The notes: generated by a model not told the origin, from the letters alone. DNA of 64,000 bases from Photorhabdus namnaonensis (GCF_001684335.1 NZ_LOIC01000099.1:1-64000), one strand, 5' to 3'. Positions 36,845 to 47,789 are shown, numbered from the stretch's first letter. Made by a program: numbers and translations.

Positions 36845-37201
36845 ACATGACTCTCCCTGACGACTCAATGTCAAATAATGATGAATTCTCTCCTTTAGAA
36901 TATAAATCATAAGAATATTTACAGGGTAAGCATTCCGTCCCAGAAAACGGATATTTCATCCCATAAGGGATTTTTATACGTGTAATGAATGAGTTGCTGA
37001 ATGGCATTTGTAGCAACAAACCCATCATTGTCAAAAAGTCGATTTTTCTAATCTCTTTTAACTAACTCTTTTTAGGTAAATTGCCGTAGCTTATGTTTGA
37101 AAGGGGAAATCAGAAAGAAAAATAGCGTTTATACAAACGCTATTACGGGAAATTAAGGATGGTTCAACCTCACCATCCTTAAAATTTATTAACTTAACCA
37201 A
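36845..37201. other. Promoter region of the 2OG-CDPS unit and dppF downstream region
   Basis: 357 bp with no gene. It must carry the promoter of the 2OG-CDPS unit. Two hairpins at its dppF side act as terminators. No operator recognised. Confidence 0.5.
37112..37144 (-). terminator. Intrinsic terminator of the dpp operon
   Basis: On the minus strand AATAGCGTTT pairs with AAACGCTATT over a 4-nt loop, followed by TTTTTCTTTC. A second hairpin (AAGGATGG/CCATCCTT, 37155-37180) lies closer to dppF. Confidence 0.85.
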
Positions 37202-38221
37202 TTATTCCACTGCGACATTTTCATCCTGATCAACCGCAAAACAGGCGATCAGTTGATTACCATATTGATTCAGTTTTGGCTGACGCTGAGTACAAATGCT
37301 AAGCGCCCGGCGGCAACGCGCTGCAAACGCACAACCGGGTGGTGGATTCATTGGGCTTGGTAATTCACCGGTCAATTTTATCCTTTCACGGCGTAATTCA
37401 GGATTCAACCTTGGCGTTGCTGATAATAACGCCTGTGTATAGGGGTGACGTGGATGACTGAAAATCATCTCTTTACTGCCTTTTTCCACACAACGACCGA
37501 GGTACATCACCATCACTTCATCAGCGATATGTTCAACCACCGATAAATCATGGGAAATAAAGACATAGGAGAGCCCCAGCTCTTGCTGCAAATCCATCAT
37601 CAGGTTTAACACCTGCGCCCGCACCGAGACATCCAACGCGGAAACTGGTTCATCCGCAATCACCACATCCGGGTCCAACATTAAGCCGCGGGCAATCGCG
37701 ATCCGTTGGCGTTGACCACCAGAGAACATGTGCGGATAACGGCTGTAGTGTTCCGTTTTTAGCCCCACTTTTTCCATCATCTGCAACACTTTCTCTTTAC
37801 GTTCCTGTGCGCTCAACTTGGTATTGATCCGCAGAGGTTCCTCCAAGATCTGACCAACTTTCTTACGCGGATTAAGTGAACCATAAGGATTTTGAAACAC
37901 AATCTGGATTTTCTGACGACGTAGCTTTTCAGCGTCTTTATCTGGCACCAACAGATCTTGTCCCTGATAATAAAGCTCACCCTCGGTTGGCTTTTCAATC
38001 ATCGTCAGCAATCGCCCCAGCGTGGATTTACCACACCCCGATTCACCCACAACCGCCAGCGTTTTTCCCTTTTCCAGTTCGAAAGAGACGCCATCCAACG
38101 CTTTTACCGTTCTAGCAGGCGAAAAGAGCCCCCCTTTAATCGGATAATATTTTTTCAGTTCTGTCGCTTTTAATAACGGCGCCGTTGATGTCTCCCGCGC
38201 CGGATAAATAGGTTCACTCAT
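37202..38221 (-). CDS. dppF: Dipeptide ABC transporter ATP-binding protein DppF
   Basis: 339 residues. Walker A (GESGCGKST), signature ([15 protein letters not shown]) and Walker B ([12 protein letters not shown]) are visible, followed by the C-terminal oligopeptide-transporter extension with clustered Cys ([15 protein letters not shown]). ATGA overlap with dppD. It powers uptake of dipeptides (and haem or 5-aminolevulinate in E. coli) with DppD through DppBC. Confidence 0.95.
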   Translation of the reverse strand: MSEPIYPARETSTAPLLKATELKKYYPIKGGLFSPARTVKALDGVSFELEKGKTLAVVGESGCGKSTLGRLLTMIEKPTEGELYYQGQDLLVPDKDAEKLRRQKIQIVFQNPYGSLNPRKKVGQILEEPLRINTKLSAQERKEKVLQMMEKVGLKTEHYSRYPHMFSGGQRQRIAIARGLMLDPDVVIADEPVSALDVSVRAQVLNLMMDLQQELGLSYVFISHDLSVVEHIADEVMVMYLGRCVEKGSKEMIFSHPRHPYTQALLSATPRLNPELRRERIKLTGELPSPMNPPPGCAFAARCRRALSICTQRQPKLNQYGNQLIACFAVDQDENVAVE

Positions 38222-39198
38222 ATTGTCGGTCTCCCCGCATCATCCAACGGCATATGGCATTTCACCTGACGTTCCCCCACCGTTCTTAATTCCGGTTCCA
38301 CCTGACGACAATGGTCATTTGCATATGGACAACGCGGATTCAATAAGCAACCAACGGGCCGGTCATATTTCCCCGGTACCACGCCCGGTAGAGAAGCAAG
38401 ACGGGATTTATCCGTAGCAAATTCAGGTAATGCCCGGAGCAATGCCTGAGTATAGGGATGACGTGGCGCCTGGAAGATTTCCGATGCCTTGGCGGATTCC
38501 ACCACCTGCCCGGCATACATCACGATAATGTGATGAGCGGCTTCCGCCACTAATGCTAAGTCATGAGTGATTAATATCAGCGCCATATTTTCCCGTTGTT
38601 GCAACTCCAACAACAGTTCAATAACCTGCGCCTGAATGGTGACATCCAAAGCCGTTGTTGGCTCATCAGCAATCAGTAATTTGGGCCGACAAGCAATCGC
38701 CATTGCGATCATCACCCGTTGACTCATACCACCGGATAATTGATGCGGATATACATCCAGACGCGATGCAGGATCAGGGATACCCACCAAGGTCAACAGA
38801 TCAATCGCTCGCTGGCGACGAGTACGACGATTGCCGCCTTGATGCACTTTCAGCGCTTCCATAATCTGAAACCCAACGGTATAGCAGGGATTCAAGCTGG
38901 TCATCGGATCTTGGAAGATCATTGCCACTTCCGCACCAACCAGTTGGCGACGTTCTTGTTCGGAAATTTTGGTCAAATCACGCTGGTTAAATTCCAGCTT
39001 GTCAGCCATTACCTTGCCCGGATAATCAATCAATCCCATCACCGCCAATGAACTGACCGATTTACCAGAACCGGACTCTCCGACAATCCCGACAACCTGC
39101 CCTTGCTCAACTCGGTAACTGATGCGGTCAACGGCGCGGAATGGCGCTTCTTCGTCACCGAAGTGAACCGATAATTTTTCTACATTTAACAGTGCCAT
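38218..39198 (-). CDS. dppD: Dipeptide ABC transporter ATP-binding protein DppD
   Basis: 326 residues with Walker A (GESGSGKS), [14 protein letters not shown] signature and ADEPTTALD. The C-terminal Cys cluster [15 protein letters not shown] is typical of Dpp/Opp ATPases, where it can hold an iron-sulfur cluster. It lies 12 bp after dppC and overlaps dppF by 4 bp. Confidence 0.95.
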   Translation of the reverse strand: MALLNVEKLSVHFGDEEAPFRAVDRISYRVEQGQVVGIVGESGSGKSVSSLAVMGLIDYPGKVMADKLEFNQRDLTKISEQERRQLVGAEVAMIFQDPMTSLNPCYTVGFQIMEALKVHQGGNRRTRRQRAIDLLTLVGIPDPASRLDVYPHQLSGGMSQRVMIAMAIACRPKLLIADEPTTALDVTIQAQVIELLLELQQRENMALILITHDLALVAEAAHHIIVMYAGQVVESAKASEIFQAPRHPYTQALLRALPEFATDKSRLASLPGVVPGKYDRPVGCLLNPRCPYANDHCRQVEPELRTVGERQVKCHMPLDDAGRPTI

Positions 39199-39210
39199 TT
39201 CACTACCTCA

Positions 39211-40110
39211 CTACTGCTTGAGTTTAGGATCAAGTGCATCACGCAAACCGTCACCCATCAGGTTAAACGCCAACACTGTCAACAAAATTGCTATCCCGGG
39301 GAACGTCACTACCCACCAGGCACTTTGTGCAAATTGCAATACATCAGACAGCATAGTTCCCCATTCCGGCGTGGGTGGCTGCGCCCCCATCCCCAGAAAA
39401 CCCAAAGCAGCCATATCAAGAATGGCATTAGAAAAACCCAGAGAAGCCTGCACAATCAGCGGCGCCAGACAGTTAGGCAGAATATTGATAAACATCTGAC
39501 GCATAGAACCCGCCCCCGCCACCTGTGAAGCCATCACATAGTCACGGTTGACTTCTACCAACACCGCAGCACGAGTTAAGCGGATGTAATGTGGCAGAGA
39601 GACAAAGGTCAACGCCAACGAAGCATTGACAATCGATGGCCCAAAGATAGCCACTAGCACCAAAGCCAGCAACAGGCTTGGCAACGCCAGCATAATATCA
39701 ACGATACGCATGATGATAATATCCACCACACCACCGAAATAACCCGCCAACACACCCAGAACCACCCCCATCAACAGGGATAGCACCACCACCAGACAAC
39801 CTACCAGCAGTGAAAGCCGAGCGCCGTACATCAGACGTGAAAGTAAATCGCGTCCAACATCATCAGTACCCAGAATAAATTGCCAACTTCCTCCGTCCTG
39901 CCATACCGGTGGTGTCAGCAAAGCATCACGGAACTGTTCAGACGCACTGTGTGGGGCAAGCACCCCCGCCAACAGAGCGACTAATAACATCAGCACAATA
40001 TAAACCAGACCAACAACGGCCCCTTTATTGCGCTTAAAGTAATACCAAAACTCCTGCATCGGCGTCATAATTTTAGGCACACGGTTTGCAGGCTCAGTCA
40101 CTTGAGACAT
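39211..40110 (-). CDS. dppC: Dipeptide ABC transporter permease DppC
   Basis: 299 residues from the ATG at 40110 (MSQVTEPANRVP), placed there because AGGGAGCAC precedes it and dppB ends 10 bp upstream; a longer frame would overlap dppB. Six membrane helices and the permease EAA-type loop (VEVNRDYVMASQVAGAG) are seen. Confidence 0.94.
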   Translation of the reverse strand: MSQVTEPANRVPKIMTPMQEFWYYFKRNKGAVVGLVYIVLMLLVALLAGVLAPHSASEQFRDALLTPPVWQDGGSWQFILGTDDVGRDLLSRLMYGARLSLLVGCLVVVLSLLMGVVLGVLAGYFGGVVDIIIMRIVDIMLALPSLLLALVLVAIFGPSIVNASLALTFVSLPHYIRLTRAAVLVEVNRDYVMASQVAGAGSMRQMFINILPNCLAPLIVQASLGFSNAILDMAALGFLGMGAQPPTPEWGTMLSDVLQFAQSAWWVVTFPGIAILLTVLAFNLMGDGLRDALDPKLKQ

Positions 40111-40120
40111 AATGTGCTCC

Positions 40121-41140
40121 CTATTTTTTATGCCGGATACGCGGGTTAACGACGCCGTATAGCAAGTCAACTATCAGGTTAACCAAGATGATCATGATAG
40201 CCACCAATAATACGCCTCCCTGAACCACCGGATAATCCCGGCGTTGAAGGGCATCGATCAGCCAGCGTCCCAGCCCCGGCCAAGAGAAGATGGTTTCAGT
40301 CAGGATCGCCCCCGCCAGCATAATGCCCACCTGCAAGCCGATAACGGTTACAACCGGCAGCAATGCGTTGCGAAGCGCATGGACCACAATCACACGAATA
40401 CGACTCAAGCCTTTAGCGCGTGCAGTACGGATATAATCTTCACCGAGGACTTCCAACATAGAAGAGCGAGTCATACGGACAATCACCGCCAGTGGAATCG
40501 TCCCCAAGACAACGGCAGGCAAAATGATATGCATCACCGCATCTTTAAAATCACCGGCTTCACCCCAGAAAAGGGTGTCGACTAGCATAAAACCCGTCAG
40601 CGGATAACTGTCATCAAGGAAAACACTGTCGCTTATTCGCCCGGATACCGGCGTCAGATCCAACTGGACAGAAACTAACATGATCAACATGATCCCCCAC
40701 CAGAAGATCGGCATGGAGTATCCAGTTAGAGAAAGTCCTATCGCAGTATGATCAAAAACAGAACCACGCTTTACCGCCGCGAGGACGCCAACGGGAATAC
40801 CAACAGAGATAGCGAACAGCATGGCGCATATCCCCAGTTCCAGCGTTGCCTGGAAACGGGGAACAAACTCTTCCCACACCGAGATACGACTTTTCATGGA
40901 GATACCCAGATCGCCATGTAACACATTACTTACATAATGAAAATATTGCTGCCAAAGTGGTTTATCCAACCCCATTTCAGCCATTAGCTGAGCATAGCGC
41001 TCAGCAGATATTCCACGTTCCCCGGCCATAATGGTCACCGGATCGCCGGGGATCATATGGACAAAAGCAAAAGTCAGTAAAGTAATGCCAATAAACGTTG
41101 GGATTACCAACCCCAGACGTCGGAGTATGAACTGCAACAT
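40121..41140 (-). CDS. dppB: Dipeptide ABC transporter permease DppB
   Basis: 339 residues starting MLQFILRRLGLVIPTF. Six membrane helices and the EAA loop (LEVLGEDYIRTARAKGLS) are seen. It forms the translocation pore with DppC. It is separated from dppA by 227 bp with a hairpin that can lower distal expression. Confidence 0.95.
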   Translation of the reverse strand: MLQFILRRLGLVIPTFIGITLLTFAFVHMIPGDPVTIMAGERGISAERYAQLMAEMGLDKPLWQQYFHYVSNVLHGDLGISMKSRISVWEEFVPRFQATLELGICAMLFAISVGIPVGVLAAVKRGSVFDHTAIGLSLTGYSMPIFWWGIMLIMLVSVQLDLTPVSGRISDSVFLDDSYPLTGFMLVDTLFWGEAGDFKDAVMHIILPAVVLGTIPLAVIVRMTRSSMLEVLGEDYIRTARAKGLSRIRVIVVHALRNALLPVVTVIGLQVGIMLAGAILTETIFSWPGLGRWLIDALQRRDYPVVQGGVLLVAIMIILVNLIVDLLYGVVNPRIRHKK

Positions 41141-41196
41141 ATCCCAAACTCTCTTTTTTAAATGCCGGTTACAGCTCTCAGGCCGTTTGGCTTGAT

Positions 41197-41218
41197 AAGG
41201 GGGAGGACTTTCCCCCTT
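41197..41218 (-). terminator. Stem-loop between dppA and dppB
   Basis: AAGGGGGA pairs with TCCCCCTT. Stable intercistronic hairpins after a binding-protein gene often protect its mRNA or attenuate the permease genes, giving excess DppA; that role is inferred. Confidence 0.6.
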
Positions 41219-41367
41219 TGGCTCACAATCTTTTGGTTCACAACGTAATAAACATCTTGCCTCTACTTATCTTGTTAGTTTTCTTCTGACTATGACTGCC
41301 TGGAGAAAACCGCCATCTTCGGTTAGAAAGCAGGAGGATGGCGTATCACAACAAAGTAAAAACAGGA

Positions 41368-42978
41368 TTATTCGAGAGATACTGTATCGAAACGGTGTTT
41401 ATTACCCAATGGCTCAACAACATAGCCTTTAACTTCCTTACGGATGGGTTCATAAACAACGGAATGAGCGATAATCAGCGCTGGAACCTGTTCGTGCATC
41501 ACAACCTGTGCCTGTTTATAAAGCTCGACACGTTTGGCGTGATCAGAAGCTACGCGCGCGGGCTGAATGATGTCCTCAAATGGTTTGTAGCACCATTTAG
41601 AGTAGTTAGAACCCCGCTCTTTGGCCGCACAACTAAATAGGGTTGCGAAGAAATTATCTGGATCACCATTGTCCCCGGTCCAACCCATCATCACAATTTG
41701 ATGCTCGCCATCTTTAGCTCGTTTCAGATATTCGCCCCATTCATAGCTGACAATTTTGGCTTTCACACCAATTTTCGCCCAGTCCGCCTGAATCATTTCC
41801 GCCATACGACGAGCATTTGGGTTATACGGACGCTGTACCGGCATTGCCCACAGATCGATAGTAAAACCATCTCCTAAACCCGCTTCTTTGAGTAACTGTT
41901 TCGCTTTTTGCGGATCATATGGATAATCTTTAATGTTATCGTTGTAACCCCATATTGTCGGTGGAATCAGGTTTTTCGCTTTTTGACCTGCTCCTTGATA
42001 AACCGCCTCAACGATAGCGTCTTTATTGACCGCCATCGTCAACGCCTGACGGACTTTAAGATTATCCAATGGTTTTTTGGTGACATTGAACGAAACATAA
42101 CCCACGTTCAAGCCCGGTTGTTCTAACAAGACAATATCTTTATCTTTCTTCATACGGGCAATATCCGCTGGATTTGGATATGGCATGATCTGACATTCAT
42201 TTTTCTGTAGTTTTGCATAACGAACAGATGCATCAGGAGTAATAGAGAAGACCAACCGATCCACTTTCGCTTTATCGCCCCAGTAGGATTTGAACGCTTT
42301 ATACAGGATACGAGAATCTTTCTGATATTGAACCAACTGGAATGGGCCAGTACCGATTGGATTCAGATCGACATTTTCCGGCGTACCGGCTTTCATCATT
42401 TTATCTGCATATTCCGCGGACATAATAGAGGCGAAATCCATCCCTATGTCAGCCAGGAACGGGGCTTCTGGACGGGTCAGTTCAAACCGGACAGTATAAT
42501 CGTCAACTTTTACAATCTTATCGATCATCTCACTCATGCCCATGCCAATGAAATACTCATAGCTACCACCAGAGACTTTATGGTATGGGTGATTTTCATC
42601 TTTTTGACGCATGAAAGAGTAGATCACATCATCAGCATTAAAATCACGAGTGGGTTTGAACTCTTTATTCTCATGCCATTTAACGCCTTTGCGCAGATGG
42701 AAAGTATACGTCTTGCCATCATCGCTGATATCCCATCTCTCCGCCAGCCCAGGTATGATTTCGGTGGTACCGGCTTTGAACTCAACCAAACGGTTATACA
42801 GCGGTATAGAGCTGGCATCATAGCTTGTACCAGCAGTGAACAGTTGTGGACTAAAGCCTTCCGGTGAGCCTTCGGAACAGTAAACCAATGTTTTTGCCTG
42901 AACGCTGGCGGTTACTGCCAATGCAACTAAGCTGACCCCTAGCTTCAATAACTTCGCTCTTTTAGAGAAAGTAGTCAT
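41368..42978 (-). CDS. dppA: Periplasmic dipeptide-binding protein DppA
   Basis: 536 residues from the ATG at 42978 ([14 protein letters not shown]), preceded by ATGGAGTGC; a longer frame from 43026 has no such site. Signal peptide ending SVQA. SBP_bac_5 family, typical size. Matches to the family include [19 protein letters not shown] and the [10 protein letters not shown] motif. First gene of dppABCDF; a GcvB-type target lies in its leader. Confidence 0.95.
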   Translation of the reverse strand: MTTFSKRAKLLKLGVSLVALAVTASVQAKTLVYCSEGSPEGFSPQLFTAGTSYDASSIPLYNRLVEFKAGTTEIIPGLAERWDISDDGKTYTFHLRKGVKWHENKEFKPTRDFNADDVIYSFMRQKDENHPYHKVSGGSYEYFIGMGMSEMIDKIVKVDDYTVRFELTRPEAPFLADIGMDFASIMSAEYADKMMKAGTPENVDLNPIGTGPFQLVQYQKDSRILYKAFKSYWGDKAKVDRLVFSITPDASVRYAKLQKNECQIMPYPNPADIARMKKDKDIVLLEQPGLNVGYVSFNVTKKPLDNLKVRQALTMAVNKDAIVEAVYQGAGQKAKNLIPPTIWGYNDNIKDYPYDPQKAKQLLKEAGLGDGFTIDLWAMPVQRPYNPNARRMAEMIQADWAKIGVKAKIVSYEWGEYLKRAKDGEHQIVMMGWTGDNGDPDNFFATLFSCAAKERGSNYSKWCYKPFEDIIQPARVASDHAKRVELYKQAQVVMHEQVPALIIAHSVVYEPIRKEVKGYVVEPLGNKHRFDTVSLE

Positions 42979-42990
42979 TTCTTGCACTCC

Positions 42991-43009
42991 ATTTGTGATG
43001 TTGTTGTGT
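42991..43009 (-). promoter_or_regulatory. CA-rich GcvB-type sRNA target in the dppA leader
   Basis: The minus-strand leader reads ACACAACAACATCACAAAT just before the GGAG of dppA. E. coli and Salmonella dppA have the same kind of ACA-rich element, which base-pairs with the G/U-rich R1 region of GcvB. The gcvB gene is not in the window. Confidence 0.6.
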
Positions 43010-43026
43010 ACAGCCAGAATCTGCAC

Positions 43027-43606
43027 TTCCTGTCCGAAACTGCGCTGTTTAGGTTTTGTTTATTATTTTCAGCTTATCAATTAAACAACTGTTGTCTCTT
43101 GCGTCAATAAGATCTCAACAGATGTCACAAACAACAGGAAAACACAAAGGAAACTAATAATTAACATAGTTAGCACAAAAATATGACAAAGAACACATTT
43201 TATAGACAAAAAGACCATAAAAAGCACATAGCGATAGTACTAATCACTATTAACCTGGGCGCAAAAATTGTGGTTGTTTGATTAATTAGTAAACGATTAT
43301 TTCACGAGAAAAGATGATAACTGGTATAAAATGCTGTGCGCCGAATAAAATCGGCACCTGAAAAGTTAATCCAATAAGTATAACATCAATAATATAAATA
43401 AATACAAAAACCTGTTACTAGTTTATCTATTTCTACTTTCCATCACCTTGGGTTTCATTAACGGTTTACCGGTAAATTTAGATAATATCTAAACGACTAA
43501 ATCTAGTCTTATCCATTGATAGTTTATAGCCGCCAGAGCCAGAAATTTACTAGAAAATATAACGCCTCTCTGGTTAGCGACCATTATTATTATCTGACCT
43601 ATAATT
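43027..43606. other. dppA promoter region; no gene
   Basis: About 580 bp, AT-rich. It holds the upstream control region of dppA and the downstream region of the ATP-grasp gene. No operator recognised with confidence. Confidence 0.5.
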
Positions 43607-44854
43607 CTAAATAGGTTTCAAATACCCACCCAGTTCTTCCATTCTCCTAATTTTTTCGTAATCTTGCTGGATAACATTCTTATCATGATGAACTAAGTAA
43701 ACTGTTCCAGGTTGGCTAAAAACATCTTTAGTTATTTCGATTTCATCACCTTCATCAACATAAAAAATTGCTTCGCAAAAAGAGGGCAATTTCTTTAATT
43801 CTGCCATAAAATCATTAGCAGTAAATATACCAGGACGATGATTAATCAAACATACATTATAGGAATGATTAATAAGAGTATAAGCTTCTCTTTGTATAGC
43901 TTTATGGAAATTTTCTGGCTCAACAACAGACATGGCAGCAGCACTAATTTGCCCTAAATCTGTTGTTAATTTTGCTATCGTCGGTCGTAATATTCCATCT
44001 ATTCTCGCGGCAATTTCAACAAGTTTTGGACCATCAGGTGTTAACATCACTTCCGCATGACTGGGGCCATTAAATATACCTAAAGCAATGACAACTTTTC
44101 TCGTATATTCTACTAAAACATTATATTCTGAATAAGAGGAATCGATAATGTCATCAATATCATAAATTATACTACCCGTATCAAGCTTGCGTTTCTTATA
44201 TTTTACTACTTCGGTAATTAATTGGTGACGATTAAGCGATACCATATTAACGACATATTCAGTTCCGTTAAGAAATTCTTGTATTAAAACCTGATGATTA
44301 CAGATATTAAGTTTATTAGATTTTCCCAGTATTTTATGAAAAGCTTCCTTAGCTGAATGCACATCTTTACAAATATAAACACCATCAGAGCCCGCACTCT
44401 CTAACGGTTTAAGTACTACAGGAAAGTTATTAAAGGCTTTAATCCATTGTTCCGCCGTAGACCAATCTGAAAATTTTCCTTGTTCAGCCACAGGAATTTC
44501 ACATTTTTTCAGTGTATCAATCATCTCATATTTATTACGTCTTGCCGATGTCTTAGCAAAATCATTTTTATAATTCAATTCAAAATGATTATTAAGCTCA
44601 TCAGCAAGCGAAACACCACTTTCACTCCCGGCAATAATAAATTCAACTTCCTGTTTTTTAAGAAAGTTGACTGTATCCTCTATCGTATCGTGAACATGGT
44701 GCTCTTGGTAGATTGAATAATCAAATCCTTTATAATAATAACTATGTAAATCTGATTTCGAAGCGATATGCAAGAGATAACACCCCTTCTCATAAAGCGC
44801 TTTAGCCATAAATTTACCAGAAGAAAAACCATCTACAATAGCAACCTTTTTCAT
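43607..44854 (-). CDS. ATP-grasp ligase (carboxylate-amine ligase type)
   Basis: 415 residues from the ATG at 44854, chosen because GAGG lies 8 nt upstream; a start at 44866 would overlap the end of the exporter gene. The N-terminal pre-ATP-grasp domain begins KKVAIVDGFSSGKF. The ATP-binding core includes PVVLKPLESAGSDGVYICKD, QVLIQEFLNGTEYVVNMVS, and the Mg2+/ATP loop HAEVMLTPDGPKLVEIAARIDG. It resembles L-amino-acid alpha-ligases and related enzymes that couple an amino acid to an amine or second amino acid. Last gene of the four-gene cluster; its substrates are unknown. Confidence 0.85.
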   Translation of the reverse strand: MKKVAIVDGFSSGKFMAKALYEKGCYLLHIASKSDLHSYYYKGFDYSIYQEHHVHDTIEDTVNFLKKQEVEFIIAGSESGVSLADELNNHFELNYKNDFAKTSARRNKYEMIDTLKKCEIPVAEQGKFSDWSTAEQWIKAFNNFPVVLKPLESAGSDGVYICKDVHSAKEAFHKILGKSNKLNICNHQVLIQEFLNGTEYVVNMVSLNRHQLITEVVKYKKRKLDTGSIIYDIDDIIDSSYSEYNVLVEYTRKVVIALGIFNGPSHAEVMLTPDGPKLVEIAARIDGILRPTIAKLTTDLGQISAAAMSVVEPENFHKAIQREAYTLINHSYNVCLINHRPGIFTANDFMAELKKLPSFCEAIFYVDEGDEIEITKDVFSQPGTVYLVHHDKNVIQQDYEKIRRMEELGGYLKPI

Positions 44855-44865
44855 TTTATACCTCA

Positions 44866-45786
44866 TTATACCCTATTTGTCTTTTTTATCTTACTCACAC
44901 CAAGAATGGTTAATAAAGAAACTATAACCGAAACTGCAATCAGACTTTCAACAGAAAACGCTATACGTGAATCAAGATATTGAAAAAGAATCGTAAATAC
45001 AGGTATTAATAAAAACAACAAAGAGACATGAAGAGGGCTAATGGCATTAATTGTTTTCTGTACGAGATAGATTGGAAGTAAGTGTCCGACCATAACCAGA
45101 ATCAACATCGGAAGAATCATCTCAATATCCAAGCTAAGAGAAACATCGGATATTGAAATATAACAAAATGAAATTACTACCATTAAGATATTTCTAACAG
45201 ACAATATCTCATATGTTTGCCATTTTTGCTTGAATAATTTCTTAGAAAAAATAGTGTATAATACTGTTCCTACCGCACTGAGTATCACACTAACAATACC
45301 AATCATCCTATCCTGAATTGAGGTCGATGATAATCCACTATTTCCTAAAAATGAATTTACCAGCATCAAACCTACTCCAATGAGAACTAACCAGGATATG
45401 ACAACTTCCAATTTTTCTGTTTTTGCCTCGCTTTTATCGATAAAAGATGAGAGGAGGATAGTTATCGCGGGACCGCAAGCCACTGAAGCGACACCGACTA
45501 TTGCAGGTTCAAGAAAACGCAGCGCAATAATTAATCCTCCCCAATTTAGTAAAATTGAGACATTAACAATTAACACCAATAAGATGTTCTTGCGGACCTT
45601 CACGATTAATTGATCAATCCCTTTGAAAATACTTATCATCATAAACAACAAAGTAGATGATACAAAGCAATAAAAGATAACAATAGCTGAATTTATCGAT
45701 TGCGTTAAATACGCAACAAACACATCAAATGCTGCACTGATGAGGCAGAAAACAACCCCATATACTACGCCATTATACGAATACAT
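44866..45786 (-). CDS. EamA/DMT-family exporter, copy 1
   Basis: 306 residues with ten predicted membrane helices in two EamA repeats. A likely exporter of the cluster's product; family members export amino acids and metabolites. The stop is 8 bp from the ATP-grasp start. A near-identical paralogue lies at 47844-48764. Confidence 0.85.
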   Translation of the reverse strand: MYSYNGVVYGVVFCLISAAFDVFVAYLTQSINSAIVIFYCFVSSTLLFMMISIFKGIDQLIVKVRKNILLVLIVNVSILLNWGGLIIALRFLEPAIVGVASVACGPAITILLSSFIDKSEAKTEKLEVVISWLVLIGVGLMLVNSFLGNSGLSSTSIQDRMIGIVSVILSAVGTVLYTIFSKKLFKQKWQTYEILSVRNILMVVISFCYISISDVSLSLDIEMILPMLILVMVGHLLPIYLVQKTINAISPLHVSLLFLLIPVFTILFQYLDSRIAFSVESLIAVSVIVSLLTILGVSKIKKTNRV

Positions 45787-45889
45787 ATATCACCTATCGT
45801 TCTTTTATTCTAAAAAGTAAATTTCCGACATTGAAGCCCTCTTATTATTGCAAATTCATCTTTAATCGTTATTGTCTTCATATTTGTTA

Positions 45890-46459
45890 TTAATCAATAA
45901 CCTTAACACTTTTATGATCAAGATAAATTTTCATAATCGTTTTCACCTCTATGCCCGTTTTATCTTTCACCTTATTCTTACCATTATTCTGGATTTTCTC
46001 TACCGCACAGATAACATCTTTAATCTCACCCCCTCTCTTTTGTACGGCTTCTATAAGGGATATCACCGCCCCTCCGGTACTTAACGTATCATCAATAATA
46101 GAGACGCGATCACCTGGCTCTATTCCATTGAGGTACATTTTTCCTTCAAAATATTCAGAGCTGATCTGTACAACAGTATTATTCATCTCATCCAAACAAT
46201 AGGGATACCATCTAGCCATTGCTAATGGTATTCCTGTAAAGAGAGAGATAGCTGTCGCCAGTGGAGCGCCTTTATCTTCTTCTGTAACAATTTTATCTAC
46301 TTTAAGATCCATTAATTGGATTATTCTATGAGCAACCTCGATCAAAACCTGGGGCCTCAATGCAGGTAATTGATCTGTAAATTCATTAACTGTTGTAAGT
46401 GCTCTCCCCGAATTAACAACCCTTGCGTTTTCATAAACATCTTCTAATAACATTTTCAA
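45890..46459 (-). CDS. Phosphoribosyltransferase (APRT-like, type I PRTase)
   Basis: 189 residues. The PRPP-binding motif is VSIIDDTLSTGGAVISLIEA, with the two acidic residues and the TGG loop. Residues ~60-75 carry the upstream KIVTEEDKGAPLATAISL segment seen in adenine-type PRTases. The ATGA start overlaps the PLP-enzyme gene by 4 bp, so translation is coupled. A purine-salvage role is unlikely given the neighbours; attaching ribose-5-phosphate to, or removing it from, a base-like intermediate is the inferred role. Confidence 0.85.
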   Translation of the reverse strand: MKMLLEDVYENARVVNSGRALTTVNEFTDQLPALRPQVLIEVAHRIIQLMDLKVDKIVTEEDKGAPLATAISLFTGIPLAMARWYPYCLDEMNNTVVQISSEYFEGKMYLNGIEPGDRVSIIDDTLSTGGAVISLIEAVQKRGGEIKDVICAVEKIQNNGKNKVKDKTGIEVKTIMKIYLDHKSVKVID

Positions 46460-47421
46460 TCTGCCTTATATTCAGGATAAATACCATCCCAACGACTTTT
46501 ATATTTCCATGCACTATCAAAGAATAACGTAATGAATACTTTATTATGTACTTTTTGCAGCATCCTCTCACATACTAGTAAATTAGCACCACAAGTAGGG
46601 CCTATACCAAGATCATCACTTAATATAAATGTTTTCATTCTTTTCCATGCTTCATCCCCCTCTACTGTATATACTTCATCAACTAATTCTTGGACAGTAT
46701 TGACCGAAAGAACACCCGCACCAAGCCCCATCAAATTATGATTATGATGTTCAAAATGAAGGCCGTTTCTCAGTGCATATAATGGCGCAGAATTACTTAC
46801 TTCAATGCCAACTGTTTTTATATTGCGATATTCTCTTTTTAATATTTCGGCAATTCCTGAGAAAGTTCCACCCGTACCTATCGAGCAAATAAAATAATCA
46901 GGAATAAGATTATTTTCTTTTAATTCTTTAACGATCTCCTCTCCACATATATTCCAAGCTTCCTTATTTAAAGTTGTACCTGATTGGTCAAGAAAAAAGA
47001 CATCATCTCCGCTTTCAGCGCAATCTTTTGCTGCCGCAACAGCCCCATTCAGAAACAGTTCCTTTGGTGTCTCATAAATTTCTGCACCATAAGATCTTAT
47101 TTGCTCTTTACGCTCATCTGTCATGCCTTCCGGCATAAATATCTTGACCTTATACCCTTTCTCTCTTCCTATCCATGCTAGTGCCGCCCCGCCATTGCCA
47201 GTCGAACAGTCAATCAATGTCATGCCTGGCCGTATCTTACCTTCTTTTTCTAACGTATTAACGATATGCAAAAATGTCCTATCTTTATGGCTGCCAGTAG
47301 GATTTCGATATTCACACTTCGAAAATACTCGATTACCGTTTATTCTAAATTTATCAAGTTCGAGTAAAATCGTGTTACCTATGTTATTTAATTTCACATT
47401 TACATTCCATTTGATATTCAT
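46456..47421 (-). CDS. PLP-dependent cysteine-synthase-like enzyme (fold type II)
   Basis: 321 residues. PLP lysine in NPTGSHKDRTF; substrate loop STGNGGAALAWIG; phosphate loop SIGTGGTFSGIAEIL. These are hallmarks of the cysteine synthase/threonine synthase family. The divergent size and cluster context suggest a beta-replacement or elimination in secondary metabolism rather than cysteine biosynthesis. First gene of the cluster; the ribosome-binding site is weak. Confidence 0.85.
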   Translation of the reverse strand: MNIKWNVNVKLNNIGNTILLELDKFRINGNRVFSKCEYRNPTGSHKDRTFLHIVNTLEKEGKIRPGMTLIDCSTGNGGAALAWIGREKGYKVKIFMPEGMTDERKEQIRSYGAEIYETPKELFLNGAVAAAKDCAESGDDVFFLDQSGTTLNKEAWNICGEEIVKELKENNLIPDYFICSIGTGGTFSGIAEILKREYRNIKTVGIEVSNSAPLYALRNGLHFEHHNHNLMGLGAGVLSVNTVQELVDEVYTVEGDEAWKRMKTFILSDDLGIGPTCGANLLVCERMLQKVHNKVFITLFFDSAWKYKSRWDGIYPEYKAD

Positions 47422-47789
47422 AGAAGATAATATTCATACACCATTCTTATGTTTTTTCAATCAAGTCATTTAATGAATGAGATATATTTCTCAGATGGAT
47501 AAATTAAGCCTTATTTATCATGAAATTAATAAAATCGAGGGATAAGAATAAATACATTAAATATCATTAATAGTAATTAATTGTTATTTTTTTATTATGG
47601 TATTATTAGTATATGCGTAATTTACACATGGACTTTCTTGATTAATTGAGTAAGTTTATATAATAAAAACAACATGTTTACTCTAGAAGTAAACATGTCC
47701 ATATTCCTTTAAATAATTCCTTATTTTCATCAGCACAAAAAGCAGCCTCATAGAAAAAGGGGCATCTCTATAATTACACTATAAAATCA
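47422..47789. other. Upstream region of the PLP-PRT-EamA-ATP-grasp cluster
   Basis: Very AT-rich. Sequence from here to ~47630, including TTTTTTCAATCAAGTCATTTAATG, is repeated at 49082-49240 with a ~45-bp indel, so it holds the copied promoter region. Confidence 0.5.

Noticed and set aside
43607..47421. Assignment of the four-gene cluster to the D-cycloserine or dapdiamide pathways
   Set aside because: They share ATP-grasp and cysteine-synthase-like enzymes, but the PRTase is foreign to both and other required enzymes are missing.
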